Positions 1 through 10,368 of a stretch of DNA of 64,000 bases are shown in pieces. Positions within the stretch are counted from its first letter, which is position 1, and the number at the start of each line of letters is the position of its first letter. The notes below the pieces were generated by a model. The model did not search any database, was not told where the DNA came from, and worked only from the letters and a program-made list of their open reading frames with translations. The DNA comes from Annona cherimola (Eukaryota > Streptophyta > Magnoliopsida > Magnoliales > Annonaceae): NCBI GenBank assembly GCA_030490835.1, contig CM059971.1, positions 51,074,012 to 51,138,011 on the forward strand, written 5' to 3'. The translations under genes and the position numbers were made by a program.

Positions 1-322
1 AAGGAACTTCAATGAACAACAATTAACAACAATCCCTTTATTTCATATACATTCGAACGACATAGGATGACCTTAAAGTCATTGAAATCGAATCAAATGA
101 ATTGAGTTTGATAGAATGAACTTTAATTAGCTAGAATTGAGTACAACTCAATCTAATTGACTTGATTTGACTTCAAGGAGAACGAGTATACTTTAACGCA
201 TTCCAATAGATTTAGAACAACTGAATTGGACGAAAGGAACTTCAATCAACAACAATTACCAACAATCCCTTTATTTCATTTACATTCGAACGACATAGGA
301 TGACTTTGAAGGAATTGAAATC

Positions 323-441
323 GAATCTAATGAATTGAGTTTGATAGAATGAACTTTGATTAGCAAGAATTGAGTACAACTCAATCTAATTGACTTGATT
401 TGAATGTAAGGAGAACGAGTAAACTTTAACGCATTCCAATA
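323..441. repeat. Half A of the monomer (119 bp sub-repeat)
   Basis: Half A runs from gaatc to the base before the next (g/a)attc. It aligns to half B (442-555) in the same order of landmarks: (g)a-t-c then gaattga, then gaactt exactly 29 bases in, then cttgattt, then gaacga, then gcatt. Two length differences are needed: 11 extra bases in half A before cttgattt and 6 fewer between gaacga and gcatt. These account exactly for the 119 versus 114 bp lengths. A clean comparison is 556-589 (half A) with 1605-1638 (half B): 24 of 34 bases agree without gaps. The 11-base surplus supplies the right arm of the palindrome. The ancestral-dimer reading is an inference. Confidence 0.72.
369..385. repeat. 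Palindrome in each monomer (7-bp arms, 3-nt loop)
   Basis: ATTGAGT-aca-ACTCAAT is a perfect 7-bp inverted repeat. Where the preceding bases are tag-a, as in most 'tagctagaattgag' monomers, cta on the right extends the stem to 10 bp with one bulged A. Central variants aca, aga and ata do not affect the arms. The family around 51-60 kb has attgagtacatctcaat, which still gives a 6-bp stem with a 5-nt loop. Others lose it: atttagtagaactcaat weakens the left arm, actcaaac the last pair, and acaacaaaatc near 45,556 the right arm. It could be a hairpin or a binding site; no function is shown. Confidence 0.8.
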
Positions 442-555
442 AATTCAAAACAACTGAATTGGACGAAAGGAACTTCAATCAACAACAATTAACAACAATC
501 CCTTGATTTCATTTACATTCGAACGACAGCGGATGACCTTAAAGGCATTCAAATC
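442..555. repeat. Half B of the monomer (114 bp sub-repeat)
   Basis: Half B is the partner of half A (323-441) and spans the arbitrary monomer boundary at 467. It holds caactgaattgg, the A-rich tract around caacaacaatta, cccttgatttcatt and the TTCG-containing box. Its gaacga falls at the position homologous to gaacga in gagaacgagt of half A, but only half B has TTCG in front of it. Half B lacks the 11 bases that complete the palindrome in half A. In this copy the first base is a rather than the usual g. Confidence 0.7.
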
Positions 556-1213
556 GAATCAAATGAATTGAGTTTGATAGAATGAACTTTGATTACTTAG
601 AATTTAGTAGAACTCAAACTATTTGACTTGATTTGACTGTAAGGAGAACGAGTAAACTTTAACGCATTCCAATAGATTCCGAACAACTGAATTGGAGAAA
701 GGAACTTCTATCAACAACAATTAACAACAATCCCTTGATTTCATTTACATTCGAACGACATAGGATGACATTGAAGGAATTGAAATCGAATCTAATGAAT
801 TGAGTTTGATAGAATGAACTTTGATTAGCAAGAATTGAGTACAACTCAATCTAATTGACTTGATTTGAATGTAAGGAGAACGAGTAAACTTTAACGCATT
901 CCAATAAATTCCGAACAACTGAATTGGACGAAAGGAACTTCAATCAACAACAATTAACAACAATCCCTTGATTTCATTTACATTCGAACGACAGCGGATG
1001 ACCTTAAAGGCATTCAAATCGAATCAAATGAATTGAGTTTGATAGAATGAACTTTGATTAGTTAGAATTGAGTAGAACTCAAACTAATTGACTTGATTTG
1101 ACTGTAAGTAGAACGAGTAAACTTTAAAGCATTATAATAGATTCAAAACAACTGAATTGGACGAAAGAACTTCAATGAACAATAATCAACAACAATCCCT
1201 TTATTTCATTTCC

Positions 1214-1230
1214 ATTCGAACGACATGGGA
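1214..1230 (+). other. CENP-B-box-like 17-mer (8 of 9 fixed bases)
   Basis: The 17 bases attcgaacgacatggga fit the mammalian CENP-B box pattern nTTCGnnnnAnnCGGGn at TTCG, A and GGG; only the C of CGGG is T. The same variant recurs in several dozen monomers, mostly of the G family. The other common versions, attcgaacgacatagga, ...acaacgga and ...acagcgga, match at 7 of 9 positions. The box sits in half B. About 5% of random 233-bp sequences would contain an 8-of-9 match on some strand, so this is not proof of binding. Confidence 0.35.
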
Positions 1231-1373
1231 TGACCTTAAAGGCATTGAAATCGAATCAAATTAATTGAGTTTGATAGAATGAACTTTAATTAGCTAGAAT
1301 TGAGTACAACTCAATCTAATTTACTTGATTTGACCGTAAGGAGAACGAGTAAAGTTTAACGCATTCCAATAGA

Positions 1374-1394
1374 TTCCGAACAACTGAATCGGAA
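1374..1394. repeat. Inverted repeat TTCCGA/TCGGAA in a monomer subfamily
   Basis: The sequence attccgaacaactgaatcgg includes TTCCGA, nine bases, then TCGGAA, a perfect 6-bp inverted repeat. It appears in the subfamily with ccgaac at this place. The commoner version has ttcaaaacaactgaattgg, where CCAA/TTGG and TTCA/TGAA can still pair. Mixed copies with ccgaac and ttgg occur (about 690, 915, 12,090, 21,410). It is a small structural site with no known role. Confidence 0.5.
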
Positions 1395-1923
1395 GAAAGG
1401 AACTTCCATAAACAACAGTTAACAACAATCCCTTGATTTCATTTACATTCTAACGACAGCGGATAACCTTAAAGGCATTCAAATCGAATGAAATGAATTG
1501 AGTTTGATAGAATGAACTTTGATTACTTAGAATTTAGTAGAACTCAATCTAATTTACTTGATTTTACTGTAAGTAGAACGAGTAAACTTGAAAGCATTCC
1601 AATAGATTCAAAACAACTGAATTGGACGAAAGGAACTTCAATGAACAACAATTAACAACAATCCCTTTATTTCATACACATTCGAACGACATAGGATGAC
1701 CTTAAAGGCATTGAAATCGAATCAAATGAATTGAGTTTGATAGAATGAACTTTAATTAGCTAGAATTGAGTACAACTCAATCTAATTGACTTGATTTGAC
1801 TTTAAGGAGAACGAGTATACTTTAACGCATTCCAATAGATTAAGAACAACTGAATTGGACGAAAGGAACTTCAATCAACAACAATTAACAACAATCCCTT
1901 GATTTCATTTACATTCGAACGAC

Positions 1924-2299
1924 AGCGGATGACCTTAAAGGCATTCAAATCGAATCAAATGAATTGAGTTTGATAGAATGAACTTTGATTAGTTAGAATT
2001 GAGTAGAACTCAAACTAATTGACTTGATTTGACTGTAAGGAGAACGAGTAAACTTTAACGCATTCCGATAGATTCAAAACAACTGAATTGGAAGAAAGGA
2101 ACTTCAATCAACAACAATTAACAACAATCCCTTGATTTCATTTACATTCGAACGACAACGGATGACCTTAAAGGCATTCAAATCGAATCAAATGAATTGA
2201 GTTTGATAGAATGAACTTTGATTAGTTAGAATTGAGTAGAACTAAAACTAATTGACTTGATTTGACTGTAAGTAGAACGAGTAAACTTTAAAGCATTCG
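1924..2299. repeat. Satellite monomers between duplicated blocks
   Basis: These are C-type monomers with gacaacgg or gacagcgg boxes and gattagttag. They resemble other C-type monomers in the window, but I did not assign them to a longer duplication. Nothing other than satellite is present. Confidence 0.8.
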
Positions 2300-2850
2300 A
2301 ATAGATTCAAAACAACTGAATTGGACGAAAGGAACTTCAATGAACAACAATTAACAACAATCCCTTTATTTCATATACATTCGAACGACATAGGATGACC
2401 TTAAAGGCATTGAAATCGAATCAAATGAATTGAGTTTGATAGAATCAACTTTAATTAGCTAGAATTGAGTACAACTCAATCTAATTGACTTGATTTGACT
2501 TCAAGGAGAACGAGTATACTTTAACGCATTCCAATAGATTTAGAACAACTGAATTGGACGAAAGGAACTTCAATCAACAACAATTACCAACAATCCCTTG
2601 ATTTCATTTACATTCGAACGACATAGGATGACCTTGAAGGAATTGAAATCGAATCTAATGAATTGAGTTTGATAGAATGAACTTTGATTAGCAAGAATTG
2701 AGTACAACTCAATCTAATTGACTTGATTTGAATGTAAGGAGAACGAGTAAACTTTAACGCATTCGAATAAATTCAAAACAATTGAATTGGACGAAAGGAA
2801 CTTCAATCAAAACCAATTAACAACAATCCCTTGATTTGATTTACATTCGA
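2300..2850. repeat. Block repeated at 3697-4247 (6-mer offset 1,397)
   Basis: Shared rare variants at a constant offset of 1,397 bp are agaatcaact (2441 and 3838), attaccaacaatc (2583 and 3980), cattcgaataaattc (2761 and 4158) and caatcaaaaccaatt (2803 and 4200). The copies separate near 2840, where one has ttgatttgattt and the box acaacgg while the other has catagg. The offset is six monomers minus one base. Confidence 0.85.
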
Positions 2851-2899
2851 ACGACAACGGATGACCTTAAAGGCTTTGAAGTCGAATCAAATGAATTGA

Positions 2900-3804
2900 G
2901 TTTGATAGAATGAACTTTGATTAGTTATAATTGAGTATAACTCAATCTAATTGACTTGATTTGACTGTAAGGAGAACGAGTAAACTTTAACGCATTCCGA
3001 TAGATTCAAAATAACTGAATTGGAAGAAAGGAACTTCAATCAACAACAATTAACAATAATCCCTTGATTTCATTTACATTCGTACGACTACGGATGACCT
3101 TAAAGGCATTCAAATCGAATCAAATGAATTGAGTTTGATAGAATGAACTTTGATTAGTTAGAATTGAGTAGAACTCAAACTAATTGACTTGATTTGACTG
3201 TAAGTAGAACGAGTAAACTTTAAAGCATTACAATAGATTCAAAACAACTGAATTGGACGAAAGAACTTAAATGAACAATAATCAACAACAATCCCTTTAT
3301 TTCATTTCCATTCGAACGACATGGGATGACCTTAAAGGCAATGAAATCGAATCAAATTAATTGAGTTTGATAGAATGAACTTTAATTAGCTAGAATTGAG
3401 TACAACTCAATCTAATTGACTTGATTTGACCGTAAGGAGAACGAGTAAAGTTTAACGCATTCCAATAGATTCCGAACAACTGAATCGGAAGAAAGGAACT
3501 TCCATCAACAACAGTTAACAACAATCCCTTGATTTCATTTACATTCTAACGACAACGGATGACCTTAAAGGCATTCATATCGAATGAAATGAATTGAGTT
3601 TGATAGAATGAACTTTGATTACTTAGAATTTAGTAGAACTCAATCTAATTTACTTGATTTTACTGTAAGTAGAACGAGTAAACTTGAAAGCATTCCAATA
3701 GATTCAAAACAACTGAATTGGACGAAAGGAACTTCAATGAACAACAATTAACAACAATCCCTTTATTTCATATACATTCGAACGACATAGGATGACCTTA
3801 AAGG
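2900..3804. repeat. Block repeated at 4530-5434 (7-mer offset 1,630)
   Basis: Shared markers at offset 1,630 are ttagttataattgag (2921 and 4551), cattcgtacgactacgg (3079 and 4709), cttaaatgaacaataatc and ggcaatgaaatcg. The left exchange lies between about 2890 and 2921, inside atgaattgagtttgatagaatg. The right end is where aaaggcatt (near 3805) becomes aaagtcatt (near 5435). It abuts the block at 5356, so several exchanges overlap here. Confidence 0.85.
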
Positions 3805-5355
3805 CATTGAAATCGAATCAAATGAATTGAGTTTGATAGAATCAACTTTAATTAGCTAGAATTGAGTACAACTCAATCTAATTGACTTGATTTGACTTCA
3901 AGGAGAACGAGTATACTTTAACGCATTCCAATAGATTTAGAACAACTGAATTGGACGAAAGGAACTTCAATCAACAACAATTACCAACAATCCCTTGATT
4001 TCATTTACATTCGAACGACATAGGATGACCTTGAAGGCATTGAAATCGAATCTAATGAATTGAGTTTGATAGAATGAACTTTGATTAGCTAGAATTGAGT
4101 ACAACTCAATCTAATTGACTTGATTTGAATGTAAGGAGAACGAGTAAACTTTAACGCATTCGAATAAATTCAAAACAACTGAATTGGACGAAAGGAACTT
4201 CAATCAAAACCAATTAACAACAATCCCTTGATTTCATTTACATTCGAACGACATAGGATGACCTTAAAGTCATTGAAATCGAATCAAATGAATTGAGTTT
4301 GATAGAACGAACTTTAATTAGCTAGAATTGAGTACAACTCAATCTAATTGACTTGATTTGACTTTAAGGAGAATGAGTATACTTTAACGCATTCCAATAG
4401 ATTTAGAACAACTGAATTGGACGAAAGGAACTTCAATCAACAACAATTAACAACAATCCCTTGATTTCATTTACATTCGAACGACATAGGATGACCTTGA
4501 AGGCATTGAAATCGAATCTAATGAATTGAGTTTGATAGAATGAACTTTGATTAGTTATAATTGAGTATAACTCAATCTAATTGACTTGATTTGACTGTAA
4601 GGAGAACGAGTAAACTTTAACGCATTCCGATAGATTCAAAACAACTGAATTGGAAGAAAGGAACTTCAATCAACAACAATTAACAATAATCCCTTGATTT
4701 CATTTACATTCGTACGACTACGGATGACCTTAAAGGCATTCAAATCGAATCAAATGAATTGAGTTTGATAGAATGAACTTTGATTAGTTAGAATTGAGTA
4801 GAACTCAAACTAATTGACTTGATTTGACTGTAAGTAGAACGAGTAAACTTTAAAGCATTACAATAGATTCAAAACAACTGAATTGGACGAAAGAACTTAA
4901 ATGAACAATAATCAACAACAATCCCTTTATTTCATTTCCATTCGAACGACATGGGATGACCTTAAAGGCAATGAAATCGAATCAAATTAATTGAGTTTGA
5001 TAGAATGAACTTTAATTAGCTAGAATTGAGTACAACTCAATCTAATTGACTTGATTTGACCGTAAGGAGAACGAGTAAAGTTTAACGCATTCCAATAGAT
5101 TCCGAACAACTGAATCGGAAGAAAGGAACTTCCATCAACAACAGTTAACAACAATCCCTTGATTTCATTTACATTCTAACGACAACGGATGACCTTAAAG
5201 GCATTCATATCGAATGAAATGAATTGAGTTTGATAGAATGAACTTTGATTACTTAGAATTTAGTAGAACTCAATCTAATTTACTTGATTTTACTGTAAGT
5301 AGAACGAGTAAACTTGAAAGCATTCCAATAGATTCAAAACAACTGAATTGGACGA
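3805..5355. repeat. Mosaic of right copies of the 1,397- and 1,630-bp duplications
   Basis: This stretch carries the right copy of the 2300-2850 block (to about 4247), a short run of G- and C-type monomers including the singleton gatagaacgaac near 4310 and gagaatgagtat near 4370, and then the right copy of the 2900-3804 block. All of it is satellite in the same orientation. Confidence 0.85.
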
Positions 5356-7278
5356 AAGGAACTTCAATGAACAACAATTAACAACAATCCCTTTATTTCA
5401 TATACATTCGAACGACATAGGATGACCTTAAAGTCATTGAAATCGAATCAAATGAATTGAGTTTGATAGAATGAACTTTAATTAGCTAGAATTGAGTACA
5501 ACTCAATCTAATTGACTTGATTTGACTTCAAGGAGAACGAGTAACCTTTAACGCATTCCAATAGATTTACAACAACTGAATTGGACGAAAGGAACTTCAA
5601 TCAACAACAATTACCAACAATCCCTTTATTTCATTTACATTCGAACGACATAGGATGACCTTGAAGGAATTGAAATCGAATCTAATGAATTGAGTTTGAT
5701 AGAATGAACTTTGATTAGCAAGAATTGAGTACAACTCAATCTAATTGACTTGATTTGAATGTAAGGAGAACGAGTAAACTTTAACGCATTCCAATAAATT
5801 CAAAACAACTGAATTGGACGAAAGGAACTTCAATCAACAACAATTAACAACAATCCCTTGATTTCATTTACATTCGAACGACAGCGGATGACCTTAAAGG
5901 CATTCAAATCGAATCAAATGAATTGAGTTTGATAGAATGAACTTTGATTACTTAGAATTTAGTAGAACTCAAACTATTTGACTTGATTTGACTGTAAGGA
6001 GAACGAGTAAACTTTAACGCATTCCAATAGATTCCGAACAACTGAATTGGAGAAAGGAACTTCCATCAACAACAATTAACAACAATCCCTTGATTTCATT
6101 TACATTCGAACGACATAGGATGACATTGAAGGAATTGAAATCGAATCTAATGAATTGAGTTTGATAGAATGAACTTTGATTAGCAAGAATTGAGTACAAC
6201 TCAATCTAATTGACTTGATTTGAATGTAAGGAGAACGAGTAAACTTTAACGCATTCCAATAAATTCCGAACAACTGAATTGGACGAAAGGAACTTCAATC
6301 AACAACAATTAACAACAATCCCTTGATTTCATTTACATTCGAACGACAGCGGATGACCTTAAAGGCATTCAAATCGAATCAAATGAATTGAGTTTGATAG
6401 AATGAACTTTGATTAGTTAGAATTGAGTAGAACTCAAACTAATTGACTTGATTTGACTGTAAGTAGAACGAGTAAACTTTAAAGCATTATAATAGATTCA
6501 AAACAACTGAATTGGACGAAAGAACTTCAATGAACAATAATCAACAACAATCCCTTTATTTCATTTCCATTCGAACGACATGGGATGACCTTAAAGGCAT
6601 TGAAATCGAATCAAATTAATTGAGTTTGATAGAATGAACTTTAATTAGCTAGAATTGAGTACAACTCAATCTAATTTACTTGATTTGACCGTAAGGAGAA
6701 CGAGTAAAGTTTAACGCATTCCAATAGATTCCGAACAACTGAATCGGAAGAAAGGAACTTCCATAAACAACAGTTAACAACAATCCCTTGATTTCATTTA
6801 CATTCTAACGACAGCGGATAACCTTAAAGGCATTCAAATCGAATGAAATGAATTGAGTTTGATAGAATGAACTTTGATTACTTAGAATTTAGTAGAACTC
6901 AATCTAATTTACTTGATTTTACTGTAAGTAGAACGAGTAAACTTGAAAGCATTCCAATAGATTCAAAACAACTGAATTGGACGAAAGGAACTTCAATGAA
7001 CAACAATTAACAACAATCCCTTTATTTCATACACATTCGAACGACATAGGATGACCTTAAAGGCATTGAAATCGAATCAAATGAATTGAGTTTGATAGAA
7101 TGAACTTTAATTAGCTAGAATTGAGTACAACTCAATCTAATTGACTTGATTTGACTTTAAGGAGAACGAGTATACTTTAACGCATTCCAATAGATTTAGA
7201 ACAACTGAATTGGACGAAAGGAACTTCAATCAACAACAATTAACAACAATCCCTTGATTTCATTTACATTCGAACGAC
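5356..7278. repeat. Right copy of the ~1.92-kb block at 1-1923
   Basis: See the entry at 1-1923; the offset is 5,355 bp. Visible differences from the left copy include ttccatcaac (6061) in place of ttctatcaac (706). The block ends where the box changes to catagg followed by atgacctcgaagg (7279 onward), a version of the downstream monomer seen only here. Confidence 0.88.
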
Positions 7279-8455
7279 ATAGGATGACCTCGAAGGCATT
7301 GAAATCGAATCTAATGAATTGAGTTTGATAGAATGAACTTTGATTAGCAAGAATTGAGTAGAACTCAAACTATTTGAATTGATTTGACTGTAAGAAGAAC
7401 GAGTAAACTTTAAAGCATTCCAATAGATTCAAAACAACTGAATTGGACGAAAGAACTTCCATGAACAATAATCAACAACAATCCCTTTATTTCATTTCCA
7501 TTCGAACGACATGGGATGACCTTAAAGGCATTGAAATCGAATCAAATTAATTGAGTTTGATAGAATGGACTTTAATTAGCTAGAATTGAGTACAACTCAA
7601 TCTAATTGACTTGATTTAACCGTAAGGAGAACGAGTAAAGTTTAACGCATTCTAATAGATTCCGAACAACTGAATCGGAAGAAAGGAACTTCCATCAACA
7701 ACAGTTAACAACAATCCCTTGATTTCATTTACATTCTAACGACAACGGATGACCTTAAAGGCATTCATATCGAATGAAATGAATTGAGTTTGATAGAATG
7801 AACTTTGATTACTTAGAATTTAGTAGAACTCAATCTAATTTACTTGATTTTACTGTAAGTAGAACGAGTAAACTTGAAAGCATTCCAATAGATTCAAAAC
7901 AACTGAATTGGACGAAAGGAACTTCAATGAACAACAATTAACAACAATCCCTTTATTTCATATACATTCGAACGACATAGGATGACCTTAAAGGCATTGA
8001 AATCGAATCAAATGAATTGAGTTTGATAGAATGAACTTTAATTAGCTAGAATTGAGTACAACTCAATCTAATTGACTTGATTTGACTTTAAGGAGAACCA
8101 GTATACTTTAACGCATTCCAATAGATTTAGAACAACTGAATTGGACGAAAGGAACTTCAATCAACAACAATTAACAACAATCCCTTGATTTCATTTACAT
8201 TCGAACGACATAGGATGACCTTGAAGGCATTGAAATCGAATCAAATGAACTGAGTTTGATAGAATGAACTTTAATTAGCTAGAATTGAGTACAACTCAAT
8301 CTAATTGACTTGATTTGACTTTAAGGAGAACCAGTATACTTTAACGCATTCCAATAGATTTAGAACAACTGAATTGGACGAAAGGAACTTCAATCAACAA
8401 CAATTAACAACAATCCCTTGATTTCATTTACATTCGAACGACATAGGATGACCTT
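7279..8455. repeat. Mixed monomers, including a single-monomer duplication
   Basis: The stretch starts with a gattagcaag monomer, then a run with gaatggac at 7564 like the ones at 31,324, 36,912 and 42,500. Bases 7993-8241 and 8226-8474 match at an offset of exactly one monomer (233 bp), both with ggagaaccagtatac, apart from a substitution giving gaactgag near 8250. This is the smallest tandem duplication I could recognise. Confidence 0.8.
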
Positions 8456-10368
8456 GAAGGCATTGAAATCGAATCTAATGAATTGAGTTTGATAGAATGA
8501 ACTTTGATTAGCAAGAATTGAGTAGAACTCAAACTATTTGACTTGATTTGACTGTAAGAAGAACGAGTAAACTTTAAAGCATTCCAATAGATTCAAAACA
8601 ACTGAATTGGACGAATGGAACTTCAATGAACAATAATTAAGAACAATCCCTTTATTTCATTTCCATTCGAACGACAACGGATGACCTTAAAGGCTTTGAA
8701 TTCGAATCAAATGAATTGAGTTTGATAGAATGAACTTTGATTAGTTCTAATTGAGTATAACTCAATCTAATTGACTTGATTTGACCGTAAGGAGAACGAG
8801 TAAACTTTAACGCATTCCAATAGATTCCGAACAACTGAATCGGAAGAAAGGAACTTCAATCAACAACAATTAACAACAATCCCTTGATTTCATTTACATT
8901 CGAACGACATAGGATGACCTTGAAGGCATTGAAATCGAATCTAATGAATTGAGTTTGATAGAATGAACTTTGATTAGCAAGAATTGAGTAGAACTCAAAC
9001 TATTTGACTTGATTTGACTGTAAGAAGAACGAGTAAACTTTAAAGCATTCCAATAGATTCAAAACAACTGAATTGGACGAAAGGAACTTCAATGAACAAT
9101 AATTAAGAACAATCCCTTTATTTCATTTCCATTCGAACGACATGGGATGACCTTAAAGGCATTGAAATCGAATCAAATTAATTGAGTTTCATAGAATGAA
9201 CTTTAATTAGCTAGAATTGAGTACAACTCAATCTAATTGACTTGATTTGACCGTAAGGAGAACGAGTAAACTTTAACGCATTCCAATAGATTCCGAACAA
9301 CTGAATCGGAAGAAAGGAACTTCCATCAACAACAATTAACAACAATCCCTTGATTTCATTAACATTCTAACGACATAGGATGACCTTTAAGGCATTGAAA
9401 TCGAATCTAATGAATTGAGTTTGATAGAATGAACTTTGATTAGCAAGAATTGAGTAGAACTCAAACTATTTGACTTGATTTGACTGTAAGAAGAACGAGT
9501 AAACTTTAAAGCATTCCAATAGATTCAAAACAACTGAATTGGACGAATGGAACTTCAATGAACAATAATTAAGAACAATCCCTTTATTTCATTTCCATTC
9601 GAACGACAACGGATGACCTTAAAGGCTTTGAATTCGAATCAAATGAATTGAGTTTGATAGAATGAACTTTGATTAGTTCTAATTGAGTATAACTCAATCT
9701 AATTGACTTGATTTGACCGTAAGGAGAACGAGTAAACTTTAACGCATTCCAATAGATTCCGAACAACTGAATCGGAAGAAAGGAACTTCAATCAACAACA
9801 ATTAACAACAATCCCTTGATTTCATTTACATTCGAACGACATAGGATGACCTTGAAGGCATTGAAATCGAATCTAATGAATTGAGTTTGATAGAATGAAC
9901 TTTGATTAGCAAGAATTGAGTAGAACTCAAACTATTTGACTTGATTTGACTGTAAGAAGAACGAGTAAACTTTAAAGCATTCCAATAGATTCAAAACAAC
10001 TGAATTGGACGAAAGGAACTTCAATGAACAATAATTAAGAACAATCCCTTTATTTCATTTCCATTCGAACGACATGGGATGACCTTAAAGGCATTGAAAT
10101 CGAATCAAATTAATTGAGTTTCATAGAATGAACTTTAATTAGCTAGAATTGAGTACAACTCAATCTAATTGACTTGATTTGACCGTAAGGAGAACGAGTA
10201 AACTTTAACGCATTCCAATAGATTCCGAACAACTGAATCGGAAGAAAGGAACTTCCATCAACAACAATTAACAACAATCCCTTGATTTCATTAACATTCT
10301 AACGACATAGGATGACCTTTAAGGCCTTGAAATCGAATCTAATGAATTGAGTTTGATAGAATGAACTT
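8456..10368. repeat. 4-mer HOR (932 bp), two copies
   Basis: Two copies, about 8456-9387 and 9388-10319, agree at offset 932 with shared rare features: caatggaacttcaatg / cgaatggaac (8615 and 9547), ggctttgaattcgaatc with ttagttctaattg (8692-8755 and 9624-9687) and gagtttcatagaatg. The match begins near 8436-8456 and ends near 10,368, where gattagcaag gives way to gactccttag. Monomer order in each unit is a C-type with gattagcaag, G with the acaacgg box, C with gattagcaag, then G with catggg and tttcatag. Confidence 0.88.

Larger units (their letters stand above)
234..466. repeat. First complete 233-bp monomer (reference copy)
   Basis: This copy is used as a map of the monomer. From its start it carries aaggaacttcaatc, then the A-rich tract around caacaacaatta (244-258), the cccttTatttcat block (267-279), the attcgaacgacatagga box (284-300), gaaatcgaatc (317-327), gaattgagtttgatag (332-347), a palindrome (369-385), cttgattt (394-401), gagaacgagt (411-420), gcattcc (431-437) and caactgaattgg (451-462). 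It is a hybrid of the two families described elsewhere: it has the C-type start (aatcaac) but the G-type cctttattt. The choice of start base is arbitrary because the array is continuous. Confidence 0.95.
1..1923. repeat. Left copy of a ~1.92-kb block repeated at 5356
   Basis: Bases 1-1923 match 5356-7278 at a constant offset of 5,355 bp (23 monomers). Shared rare features include aaagtcattg (87 and 5442), the one-base deletion ttggagaaagg (near 696 and 6051), gacagcggataacc (near 1455) and tcatacacattcg (near 1675). A few single-base differences are visible, for example gtatac/gtaacc and tta/ttt before agaacaac near 1832. The match stops at gaca followed by gcgg here and tagg at 7279. Its left end lies outside the window. 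About 8 monomers are included, of mixed G and C type. Confidence 0.88.

Noticed and set aside
369..385. Palindrome as a rho-independent terminator
   Set aside because: The stem is AT-rich, not followed by a T tract, and there is no gene upstream.
411..420. aaggag / gagaacgag as a ribosome binding site
   Set aside because: It is a fixed part of the satellite in every monomer and precedes no open reading frame; the setting is eukaryotic satellite DNA.
659..844. Short minus-strand reading frames of 60-62 codons at 659-844, 6014-6199, 8652-8834, 9584-9766, 50669-50857, 52066-52254 and eight more between 51,197 and 60,462
   Set aside because: They need TTG as the start, lie within or across one satellite monomer, and recur only because the monomer recurs. 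Several exist only in monomers with a one-base deletion. The 233-bp unit shifts frame every copy and no frame stays open beyond about one monomer.
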